Assembly: GCA_029882675.1 (NCBI GenBank) | Contig: JAOUKJ010000310.1 | Span: 1-5,422, forward strand | Length of the DNA: 5,422 bases | Direction: 5' to 3' | Source of the DNA: Cyclobacteriaceae bacterium | Lineage (GTDB): Bacteria > Bacteroidota > Bacteroidia > Cytophagales > Cyclobacteriaceae | Part shown: piece after piece, positions 1 through 5,422 of the stretch | Numbering within the stretch: position 1 is the first letter of the stretch | Layout of the letters: the number at the start of each line of letters is the position of its first letter | Notes under the pieces: generated by a model | Database searches by the model: none | Told to the model about the DNA's origin: nothing | The model's input: only the letters and a program-made list of their open reading frames with translations | Made by a program: the position numbers and the translations under genes

Positions 1-368
1 ACCAATTGCCTCTCCTTATCCACTTTGATCCATTGGGGGTCATCTGCCGGCAATTCCATTGATCCCAAGGCATATTTTACCCACTTTTCAGCCCTTTCGG
101 GCAGGTCACTGACTGTCAATTCACCCGCCTTTTGCTTTACCTCCAAACGGCCTTCGCGCCATTTGATCCCGTCAGGATTATGATCAGACAAGGGTATTTT
201 CCAGTAGTAGTCGGATCTGCATTCACAATGCCTGCCTTTGAAAATTCTTTCCAACCAATCCGGCCTGGTTTTTTTTCCAAACCAACGCATTTCAAGACTG
301 GGATAACCAACTATTCCGGTGAGGTCAGGATTTTTTTCAAGCGTACGCTGGTTGATTGACTTCTTCAT
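1..368 (-). CDS. Partial hypothetical protein, N-terminal 122 residues, possibly CYTH-like
   Basis: Reading the minus strand from the ATG at 368-366, the frame stays open for 122 codons to the left edge, with no stop in any triplet, so the C-terminus lies outside the window. The visible protein starts MKKSINQRTLEKNPDL and has no signal peptide or membrane segment, so it is probably cytoplasmic. It is rich in Trp, Lys, Arg and Glu. Two stretches stand out: LEMRWFG at about residues 25-31 and GIKWREGRLEVKQK at about 69-82. From memory these recall a family of CYTH-like hypothetical proteins with an E-x-R-W-F start and a G-I-K-x-R-x-G-R-x-E-x-K core; this is resemblance only, not an assignment. 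The gene is transcribed away from the ABC-F gene across a 132-base divergent region. A one-mismatch -7 box (TTACTTTG, minus strand, 431-424) lies about 55 bases upstream of the start, with no convincing -33 partner. The coding call is fairly safe; the function is unknown. Confidence 0.72.
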   Translation of the reverse strand, partial: MKKSINQRTLEKNPDLTGIVGYPSLEMRWFGKKTRPDWLERIFKGRHCECRSDYYWKIPLSDHNPDGIKWREGRLEVKQKAGELTVSDLPERAEKWVKYALGSMELPADDPQWIKVDKERQL

Positions 369-470
369 AATTTCATTTCAACTTTAATTTAAAAGCAGAT
401 ATATGGCATAATAGATTTTCAATCAAAGTAACACCATTCAGTGAATAAATAAAATTTGTCAAAAAAATCG

Positions 471-478
471 TACCTTTG
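471..478 (+). promoter_or_regulatory. Bacteroidota -7 promoter box TACCTTTG of the ABC-F gene
   Basis: TACCTTTG is an exact match to the Bacteroidota housekeeping -7 consensus TAnnTTTG. Transcription would begin near 483-487, leaving a leader of only about 14-18 bases before the ATG at 501. A good -33 element is lacking: the nearest TTTG (455-458) is 12 bases upstream, shorter than the usual 19-21. The position rules out the in-frame TTG at 456 as a start. So short a leader leaves no room for the upstream-peptide attenuators seen ahead of some ABC-F antibiotic-resistance genes. Confidence 0.75.
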
Positions 479-500
479 CGGCTTCAAAATTTCCATCATC

Positions 501-2099
501 ATGATATCCACACAAAATATTACCCTCCAATACGGAAAAAGGGTCCTTTTTGAAGACGTAAACATCAAATTTGCACCTGGCAACTGCTATGGCATCATCG
601 GGGCCAACGGGGCCGGCAAGTCCACTTTTCTAAAAATACTTTCAGGTGATATCAGCCCCAACACCGGTTCAGTGCATCTGGAACCCGGAAAACGTATGGC
701 TGTACTTCGGCAGGATCACTTTGCCTATGATGAGCACCCTGTACTTGAAACCGTACTCATGGGCCATAGCAAGTTGTGGCAGATCATGAAAGATAAGGAT
801 GCGGTTTATGCCAAACCTGATTTTTCAGAGGAAGATGGTCATCTCGCTTCCGAACTGGAAGCGGAGTTTGCAGAAATGGACGGTTGGAACGCCGAGTCAG
901 ATGCTGCGGCATTACTCAGTGGTTTGGAAATCAAGGAGGCCGATCATTACAAGTTGATGAAGGACCTCAACGGGCATCAAAAAGTCAGGGTACTTCTGGC
1001 CCAGGCCCTCTTCGGCAACCCGGATATCCTTATTCTGGATGAACCGACCAACGACCTGGATTTAAATACCATCAACTGGCTTGAGAATTATCTGCTCGAT
1101 TTTAAAAATACGGTAATCGTTGTTTCTCACGACCGTCACTTTCTCGACACAGTATGTACCCACGTGGCCGACATCGATTTTGGAGCAATAACCATCTTCA
1201 CAGGAAACTATACCTTCTGGTATGAATCGAGTCAGTTGGCGCTAAGCCAGCGGTCTTCAGCCAATAAAAAGGCCGAAGACAAAAAGAAAGAGTTACAGGA
1301 ATTTATAGCGCGTTTCAGTGCAAACGCCTCCAAATCCAAGCAAGCTACCAGTCGGAAAAAATTACTGGAAAAAATCAATATCGATGATATTAAGCCTTCA
1401 TCCAGAAAATACCCGGGTATCATCTTTGCACAAACCCGGGAAGCCGGCGACCAGATCCTTGAAATAGAAAACCTGAACAAGTCAATGGATGGAAAGCCCC
1501 TGCTTAAGGATCTGAACTTATTCGTAAACAAAGGTGACAAGATAGCCTTTCTCAGTAAAGACACCATGGCTATCACTACCCTTTTTCAGATCATTATGGG
1601 CGAAAAAGAAGCCGATAGCGGATCGTTTAGGTTTGGACAGACCATCACCCCCACCTTTCTGCCCAACGACAATGAAAAGTACTTTAATTCGGATGATAAC
1701 CTGATTGACTGGCTGCGTCAATACTCTACCGGGGAAAAAGATGAAGTTTATATCCGCGGTTTTCTGGGCAAAATGCTTTTCTCCGGGCAGGAAACATTAA
1801 AAAAATGCAATGTACTCTCCGGGGGAGAGAAAGTACGTTGTATGATTGCCCGAATGATGCTCCAGGGGCCTAACCTGCTTATTCTGGATGAGCCCACCAA
1901 TCACCTGGACCTGGAATCAATTATGGCTTTCAACACCTCGCTGCAAAACTTTCCCGGCACAATACTTTTCACCTCACATGACCATACCTTCACCCAGACA
2001 GTGGCCAACCGCATCATAGAAATTACTCCTGAAGGCTTTATTGACCGGTTAGGTTCATATGATGAGTTTTGCGAATGGAAAGAGGCCGTGGCTCAATAG
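501..2099 (+). CDS. ABC-F family ATPase, YbiT type (ribosome-associated)
   Basis: A soluble protein of 532 residues with two ATP-binding domains and no membrane segments, matching the length (about 530) and order of the YbiT branch of ABC-F translation factors. Such proteins bind the ribosomal E site and act on translation; the exact role of YbiT is poorly defined. NBD1 has Walker A GANGAGKST (34-42), an altered signature LNGHQK (156-161), Walker B ILDEPTNDLD with D180/E181, and H-switch His210. The inter-domain linker covers about 245-317 and contains the YbiT-like FSANASKSKQATSR segment. NBD2 starts near 318 and has signature LSGGEK (439-444), Walker B D463/E464 and H-switch His493. Its Walker A is degenerate: SKDTMAITT (352-360), with Ile358 where the lysine should be. 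The start at 501 is chosen over an in-frame TTG at 456 because the promoter box lies at 471-478 and MISTQNITLQYG is a typical N-terminus. The lipoprotein gene follows after 87 bases. Family is certain; ybiT-like orthology is likely. Confidence 0.96.
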   Translation: MISTQNITLQYGKRVLFEDVNIKFAPGNCYGIIGANGAGKSTFLKILSGDISPNTGSVHLEPGKRMAVLRQDHFAYDEHPVLETVLMGHSKLWQIMKDKDAVYAKPDFSEEDGHLASELEAEFAEMDGWNAESDAAALLSGLEIKEADHYKLMKDLNGHQKVRVLLAQALFGNPDILILDEPTNDLDLNTINWLENYLLDFKNTVIVVSHDRHFLDTVCTHVADIDFGAITIFTGNYTFWYESSQLALSQRSSANKKAEDKKKELQEFIARFSANASKSKQATSRKKLLEKINIDDIKPSSRKYPGIIFAQTREAGDQILEIENLNKSMDGKPLLKDLNLFVNKGDKIAFLSKDTMAITTLFQIIMGEKEADSGSFRFGQTITPTFLPNDNEKYFNSDDNLIDWLRQYSTGEKDEVYIRGFLGKMLFSGQETLKKCNVLSGGEKVRCMIARMMLQGPNLLILDEPTNHLDLESIMAFNTSLQNFPGTILFTSHDHTFTQTVANRIIEITPEGFIDRLGSYDEFCEWKEAVAQ

Positions 2100-2186
2100 G
2101 AATTTTATAATGGGAAATTGACCACATTGGTACGGTTTTAGTTATCTATTCTACAAACTTTTTATCATATTGCTTATCTGTTTGTT

Positions 2187-3242
2187 ATGAATATAAGGAA
2201 TACATATCACATTTTCGGACTGATCCTTCTGCTGATCATGGGTTCCTGCTCACATACGCGTTATGTCACCATGAATGCGGTACGGCCTGCCGAGATAACC
2301 TTTCCAGAGGAGGTTCGTAAAATTCTTCTTGTCAACAGAACAGCCCATGAAAATCGAAACCTCAATATTCTGGAGGGTGTGTTGACAGGTGAAAGACCCG
2401 GAGATGATCGCCGCGGAGTACAGGAGACCATGCTGGCATTCTCTTCGCAACTGACACAAACACCCCGGTTTGAGGTCATGCAAAATCCGGCTCCCCTGAC
2501 AGGTAACAGCATGGGCCGGTCATTTCCTGAACCTTTGCCCTGGGATAGTATAAACTATTTTTGTGATGAGTATTCGGCAGATATTGTAGTGGCTATAGAA
2601 GTATTCGACAGTGATTTTGTAATTACTTCGGGACAACGCACCATTCGGAAAATTATCGAAATTGCCGGGAGCAGCAAACAGGTTCCCATCACAGAATTTA
2701 TCATTACCGGCAAGGGCAATGTGACCGTAGGATTCCGAATATATGATCCTGTAGCGCGCACCATTGTAGACCAGGACATGTTCAGACAGGATCACCAATG
2801 GGAATCTTCAGGCATTAATCCACTCGCCGCAAGGGCCAGTTTAATCAACCGGCCTGAGGCCATCATGCATGTCGCCCGGCTGGCCGGTACGCATTATGCC
2901 TACAAAATTGCCCCGCTTCCCATAAGAATAAGGCGGGAGTTTTATTCCCGCTCTCGTAAAGTGCCGGAGATGGCCATGGGCTCCAGACAAGCCGATGTGA
3001 ATGAATGGAATAAATCGGTAGAATCCTGGAAAAAAGGATTGGAATACGCTAAAAGGAAAGATGCAGGCCGGTTAAGTTATGATATCGCCATCGCCTACGA
3101 GGTACTCGGTGACCTGGAACTGGCTGTGGAATGGGTTCAGCGCTCCTATGTCGATTATGACAACAAAAAAGCCCGGGACTATTATCGCCTGTTACGCAAC
3201 AGAATCAGGGATGAAGCCATCATTGAAGAACAGCTAAAATAA
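2187..3242 (+). CDS. DUF6340-like lipoprotein with C-terminal TPR-like helices
   Basis: A 351-residue exported lipoprotein. The N-terminus has a positive start, a hydrophobic core (about 9-18) and a lipobox M-G-S-C with Cys21 as the lipidated residue, so the mature protein should be membrane-anchored in the envelope. The body matches my memory of the Bacteroidota family DUF6340: an N-terminal segment with RPAEITFP and KILLVNR, an L-P-W motif (117-119), an A-D-I-V-V-A-x-E-V-F-D-S-D strand (131-143), G-F-R-I-Y-D-P (182-188), an I-N-P motif (210-212), and a C-terminal helical region (about 274-340) ending in a TPR-like pair, with AYEVLGDLELAVEW at about 303-316. Function is unknown for the family; TPR-like helices suggest protein contacts. 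It starts 87 bases after the ABC-F stop, a gap with no exact TAnnTTTG box and no convincing terminator, so it may be read from the ABC-F promoter. The start is the ATG just ahead of the signal peptide. Confidence 0.88.
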   Translation: MNIRNTYHIFGLILLLIMGSCSHTRYVTMNAVRPAEITFPEEVRKILLVNRTAHENRNLNILEGVLTGERPGDDRRGVQETMLAFSSQLTQTPRFEVMQNPAPLTGNSMGRSFPEPLPWDSINYFCDEYSADIVVAIEVFDSDFVITSGQRTIRKIIEIAGSSKQVPITEFIITGKGNVTVGFRIYDPVARTIVDQDMFRQDHQWESSGINPLAARASLINRPEAIMHVARLAGTHYAYKIAPLPIRIRREFYSRSRKVPEMAMGSRQADVNEWNKSVESWKKGLEYAKRKDAGRLSYDIAIAYEVLGDLELAVEWVQRSYVDYDNKKARDYYRLLRNRIRDEAIIEEQLK

Positions 3243-3258
3243 TTTATTTTAGAAAAAG

Positions 3259-3290
3259 TTTCAGACAAATTAATGAATGTCCTATCTTTA
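3259..3290 (+). promoter_or_regulatory. Candidate Bacteroidota promoter TTTC-N20-TATCTTTA
   Basis: TATCTTTA (3283-3290) matches the TAnnTTTG -7 consensus in all but the last base, and TTTC (3259-3262) lies exactly 20 bases upstream, where a TTTG -33 element is expected. Transcription would start near 3296-3299. This falls downstream of the ATG at 3273, so if it is real the small gene must start further in, for example at TTG 3318. Both boxes are imperfect in AT-rich DNA, so a chance match is possible. Confidence 0.4.
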
Positions 3291-3533
3291 TCGACCCAGT
3301 TTAAAAAGCGAGTTATTTTGAATAAAGAACAGAAAGCAGAACAGATTGTAGAAGCACTATTCAACAATTATCCCCAGTTGAATAGTATGGATTTAGAAAC
3401 CAAACTTGAAAAAAGAAGGATTCTGGTCAATGATGCTAAAAAAAAACTCGTTGATAAAACCGGCGAAAGTGACTGGAATGTCGCTGAAGTCTATAAAAGC
3501 CTTGAAGCAACAGTAAAGCTAAACGGATCCTGA
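3273..3533 (+). CDS. Small charged hypothetical protein (86 aa, start uncertain)
   Basis: I do not recognise this protein. It is Lys- and Glu-rich with no signal peptide, membrane helix or cysteine, and reads as two or three amphipathic helices: about 17-34 (NKEQKAEQIVEALFNN), 38-59 (containing LETKLEKRRILVNDAKKKL) and 68-82 (WNVAEVYKSLEATVKL). A cytoplasmic, perhaps oligomeric protein is the most that can be inferred. The start is open. ATG 3273 gives 86 residues. A promoter candidate at 3259-3290 would instead favour TTG 3318, giving 71 residues with an ordinary-looking (M)NKEQKAEQ beginning. ATG 3387 would give 48 residues. The gene lies 30 bases after the lipoprotein stop and could be co-transcribed with it. 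Its stop lies one base from the end of the convergent ThuA gene. A nine-A run (3438-3446, encoding Lys-Lys-Lys) lies mid-gene. Confidence 0.6.
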   Translation: MNVLSLSTQFKKRVILNKEQKAEQIVEALFNNYPQLNSMDLETKLEKRRILVNDAKKKLVDKTGESDWNVAEVYKSLEATVKLNGS

Positions 3534-3534
3534 T

Positions 3535-4578
3535 TTATTTTTTCCACTTCCTGACACTAACCTTTTCCGTGCCCGGAAAATCTTCAGGCACCTTTTGTGT
3601 TACCTTGCCCGTGGCTACCCACTCTGCGCCACGCTGAAAAGTGGTCATAAAGCCTACGCATTCCATAGAATAGCCCATATGACCCAGGCCGGTCTGAAAC
3701 ACCCTGCCCTTACCATAATCGATAGTGAAAAGCAAGGGCTCATGCATACCTGTACCTTTTACTTCTTTGTTCCAGGGTGGCCCGTTTTTTTCCTCATCAG
3801 AATACGCCGTGGCGAGTACGGTCATATTTTCTGCCGGACCACACATGCGATCATAGAGTTCGTCTTTGGCATGTATCCATTGGGCGGGGAGACCTTTCAT
3901 AATGGGGTGCTCCGGTGCCTGCGTTTTTAAGATATATTCATGCTGTGCGCCATGCGATCCGCACTCCCCTTCCGGTTCCTCAAGTAAAAGCCGGCCATTG
4001 TCATTATAATGGACATAATAACCACTTTCTTCGTTTCTTCCTCCCCAGCCCCCCAGGCCAATCATTTTGTTGTATTCGGTCCAGTCACCCCATGAGTTAT
4101 TAGCTGCATGTACTACCACGAGTCCCCCGCCTTCGGCCATGTATTGCTCAAAATTTCTTTTCGTGGCCTCCGTCCAGGTAGAAGCTTTCCACCCCATATT
4201 AGAAATAACCACATCATATTTCTTAAAATCCGGGCTATAATCCGGATCAGGTCGGGGCTCATCCACGGCTTCTGTTTTTTTACCGGAAGCAAGCGGATAC
4301 ATCGTTAGCAACGTTTTGATGTCATCCAGCCCAATACTTTTATCGTAATGCGGTCCCTGCCACGTATAGGCCGTCCGCTCAATGTCTACCTCAAAAAGGC
4401 CTGTTTGCTCCAGAAAATCCTTCATCATCATTGTGGTCTTGGGCCATACACCATGGTTGTTCTCCCCATCGATAATAAGTGCTTTCAACTTTGGGACATC
4501 GGAAACGTCCTGTGCAACACTGTTACAGCCCAGCCATAAAAAAGATAATGCGATGAATAATCCAGTGGTATATTTCAT
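3535..4578 (-). CDS. Exported ThuA-domain (trehalose utilization-like) protein
   Basis: A 347-residue exported protein of the ThuA family (PF06283), which has a class I glutamine-amidotransferase-like fold. Family members accompany sugar catabolism, including keto-sugar routes for disaccharides, but their reaction is not firmly known. The N-terminus is a signal peptide with core about 7-17. L-G-C at 16-18 suggests a lipoprotein, although Trp at -3 is unusual; S-V-A at 20-22 could instead be a signal peptidase I site. Family motifs appear in order: ALIIDGENNH (33-42, His42), YDVVISNMGW (121-130), GGGLVVVHAANNSWGDW (150-166, His157), GWGGR (177-181), HEYI (213-216), EHPIMKGLP (223-231), IHAKDELYDRM (235-245), GTGMHEPLLFTIDYGKGR (275-292), TGLGH (296-300) and FQRGAEWVATGKVT near the C-terminus. 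The domain is therefore complete. The ATG at 4578 is supported by a -7 box 20 bases upstream. The neighbour 4658-5422 lies upstream on the same strand but is probably a separate unit. Confidence 0.95.
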   Translation of the reverse strand: MKYTTGLFIALSFLWLGCNSVAQDVSDVPKLKALIIDGENNHGVWPKTTMMMKDFLEQTGLFEVDIERTAYTWQGPHYDKSIGLDDIKTLLTMYPLASGKKTEAVDEPRPDPDYSPDFKKYDVVISNMGWKASTWTEATKRNFEQYMAEGGGLVVVHAANNSWGDWTEYNKMIGLGGWGGRNEESGYYVHYNDNGRLLLEEPEGECGSHGAQHEYILKTQAPEHPIMKGLPAQWIHAKDELYDRMCGPAENMTVLATAYSDEEKNGPPWNKEVKGTGMHEPLLFTIDYGKGRVFQTGLGHMGYSMECVGFMTTFQRGAEWVATGKVTQKVPEDFPGTEKVSVRKWKK

Positions 4579-4592
4579 AGTGCGTCAATTTA

Positions 4593-4639
4593 GTAAGCCA
4601 AATATAAAAATAAATATCATTCGACTGCTTTGTAAGCCA
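4593..4639 (-). repeat. 8-bp direct repeat TGGCTTAC flanking the ThuA promoter
   Basis: TGGCTTAC occurs twice on the minus strand, at 4639-4632 and 4600-4593, start to start 39 bases apart within the 79-base intergenic region. Allowing mismatches, the similarity extends on both sides (12 of 17 positions). The upstream copy sits at roughly -40 to -47 and the downstream copy overlaps the end of the -7 box and the expected start of transcription. This is how paired operators for a repressor or activator can be placed. It may also be chance: by a rough count, an exact 8-mer pair in 79 random bases is expected about once in twenty such regions. Confidence 0.4.
4599..4606 (-). promoter_or_regulatory. 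Bacteroidota -7 promoter box TATATTTG of the ThuA gene
   Basis: Read on the minus strand, 4606-4599 is TATATTTG, an exact TAnnTTTG match. Transcription would start near 4591-4593, leaving a leader of roughly 13-15 bases before the ATG at 4578. No TTG or TTTG is seen at the expected -33 distance, so the box is AT-rich and only one-sided evidence. It argues that the ThuA gene does not depend on read-through from the gene ending at 4658. Confidence 0.6.
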
Positions 4640-4657
4640 TTAATATCTTGGGGCATT

Positions 4658-5422
4658 TTAATCCTGAATCATTGCTTCCCTGATCCATAATCCTATCACA
4701 CTTCCCATAAACAACAACACCCACCACCAAGTGCTTACCAACGCTGCCCGGACAGTTAAATCAGTGGGTGGATTACTCATCGTGGTAATCCGCTGGACAG
4801 CTAGCCTGGACCTTATAATACGCTGTGTCCGCTTCAAAGGACTTTGTGAACTATCACCAACATAAAAGTAACGGCTACCAATCCTGTCGGTATGCTGCCC
4901 ATCAGGTATAACACTGAGTTTATGCCAGCCAGGCTGATCAGGCAGGTATGGGACTTCATAGCTGTTGGGCAGGTAAGGCGACTGCACTGCAACGGCTGTG
5001 TAAAGTGTCGAGTCCGGTTTCTGAATATTCAGATGCCAATCATCCATCCGGTTAAAGGCCGCAGGAACAAACATTTTTATGGTCTCCTTTTCCCCGCCCC
5101 CCCACCCGGGTGGATAACCGATCACCAACAACTCAGCCCTTCGTGCCAACGCCCCTACTATTCGGAAAAGCAAACCATTGTATTCCTCCTGCATACCCTT
5201 CAACAGTAAGCTGTAAATCCCGTCAACATTAAGCCAGCCTACACGTCCCCGGCCATGTTCCTGAAAACCACCGATATTCTCCAGTCCATCTCCCCTGCCA
5301 AACGGATAGTAACCTTTGCCTCCAATACGATACGGGATACCCCGTTCGTGTATTGTATTATACAGATCTGGCTTTTCCCGGGTTGGGTTAAGCGTAATCT
5401 GATCACCCGGCCAGACCATACG
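4658..5422 (-). CDS. Partial C-terminally membrane-anchored protein, BatA-cluster type
   Basis: The frame is open to the right edge: the codon before the Met at 5419-5417 is CGT (Arg), so this is most likely the C-terminal 254 residues of a longer protein, not a complete gene. Numbering from that Met, residues 56-94 (GRGRVGWLNVDG, then YSLLLKGMQEEYNGLL and GALARR) recall a block near the end of large hypothetical proteins with an aerotolerance-regulator (BatA-type) N-terminus and a glutamine-amidotransferase-like extracytoplasmic region. Residues about 97-190 read as a beta-rich domain with a PGWHKL motif (163-168). One transmembrane helix (about 231-246, starting with three Trp) is followed by a short basic tail, so most of the protein should face the periplasm. 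Such proteins usually neighbour MoxR, DUF58 and BatA genes, which would lie beyond 5422. That assignment is from memory of patterns; coding status is more certain than product. The stop TAA is at 4660-4658. Confidence 0.75.
   Translation of the reverse strand, partial: RMVWPGDQITLNPTREKPDLYNTIHERGIPYRIGGKGYYPFGRGDGLENIGGFQEHGRGRVGWLNVDGIYSLLLKGMQEEYNGLLFRIVGALARRAELLVIGYPPGWGGGEKETIKMFVPAAFNRMDDWHLNIQKPDSTLYTAVAVQSPYLPNSYEVPYLPDQPGWHKLSVIPDGQHTDRIGSRYFYVGDSSQSPLKRTQRIIRSRLAVQRITTMSNPPTDLTVRAALVSTWWWVLLFMGSVIGLWIREAMIQD

Noticed and set aside
132..359. A 75-codon plus-strand open frame
   Set aside because: It lies wholly within the minus-strand frame open from 368 to the left edge, which has a better amino acid composition and a sensible start; the plus-strand frame looks like its shadow.
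365..376. Three-codon minus-strand frame ATGAAATTATGA whose stop overlaps the start of the left-edge gene
   Set aside because: It could look like a translationally coupled leader, but such a short frame is expected by chance in AT-rich DNA and nothing else supports it.
456..500. 15-residue N-terminal extension of the ABC-F protein from TTG 456
   Set aside because: It overlaps the -7 promoter box and precedes the normal family N-terminus.
1232..1721. Minus-strand open frames opposite the ABC-F linker and NBD2
   Set aside because: They are antisense to a complete, motif-rich gene and have no recognisable features of their own.
2126..2136. ACCA-CAT-TGGT hairpin after the ABC-F gene as a terminator
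   Set aside because: A four-base stem with a three-base loop is too weak and is not followed by a long T run.
2174..2186. TATCTGTTTG as a promoter for the lipoprotein gene
   Set aside because: It has one base too many between TA and TTTG and lies directly against the start codon, leaving no leader.
2250..2798. Several overlapping minus-strand open frames opposite the lipoprotein gene
   Set aside because: The plus frame has a lipobox and family motifs; the antisense frames overlap one another and look like shadows.
3595..4539. Plus-strand open frames opposite the ThuA gene
   Set aside because: The minus-strand ThuA domain is complete with its conserved motifs; these frames have shadow-like composition.
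5097..5113. Seven-C run joined to the perfect palindrome CCACCCGGGTGG
   Set aside because: It encodes the Pro-Pro-Gly-Trp-Gly-Gly-Gly segment of the right-edge protein and the frame stays open across it, so codon content explains it without a regulatory role.
4892..5209. A 105-codon plus-strand open frame opposite the right-edge gene
   Set aside because: The opposing minus frame is longer, open to the edge and ends in a sensible membrane anchor.

Overview
The window looks like a piece of chromosome from a Bacteroidota bacterium, probably a Cytophagia- or Flavobacteriia-like lineage. The evidence is an exact TAnnTTTG -7 box ahead of the ABC-F gene, no clear Shine-Dalgarno sequences, a Bacteroidota-type lipoprotein (DUF6340-like) with a short SC lipobox, and a secreted ThuA-like protein. 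I would not name a genus. It reads as ordinary chromosome: I see no insertion sequence, integrase, CRISPR array, tRNA, rRNA or phage gene.

Layout. Positions 1-368 (minus) hold the 5' part of a gene that runs off the left edge and has no stop inside the window; its product is unrecognised, perhaps CYTH-like. A 132-base divergent intergenic region (369-500) follows, with a strong promoter for the plus-strand gene. Positions 501-2099 (plus) encode a YbiT-type ABC-F ATPase, 2187-3242 (plus) a DUF6340-like lipoprotein, and 3273-3533 (plus) a small charged protein of unknown function with an uncertain start. Two minus-strand genes converge on these: 3535-4578, a secreted or lipid-anchored ThuA-domain protein with its own promoter, and 4658-5422, the C-terminal part of a membrane-anchored protein resembling the large hypothetical proteins found beside MoxR/DUF58/BatA genes. 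The last is cut by the right edge.

How the genes work together. They do not form an obvious single pathway. The ABC-F protein should act on ribosomes in the cytoplasm. The DUF6340-like and ThuA proteins are exported, and the last protein is anchored by a C-terminal membrane helix. The three plus-strand genes could share transcripts (gaps of 87 and 30 bases), but the small gene also has a promoter candidate of its own. The two minus-strand genes are separated by 79 bases carrying a promoter and a short direct repeat, so they are probably separate units.

The points most worth a second look are: the ABC-F protein, whose second Walker A motif has lost its lysine and all its glycines while the first ABC signature is also altered, so both defects fall in the same composite ATP site; start-site corrections forced by promoters for the ABC-F gene and possibly the small gene; and the TGGCTTAC direct repeat around the ThuA promoter. 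I did not find a convincing new multi-gene system.
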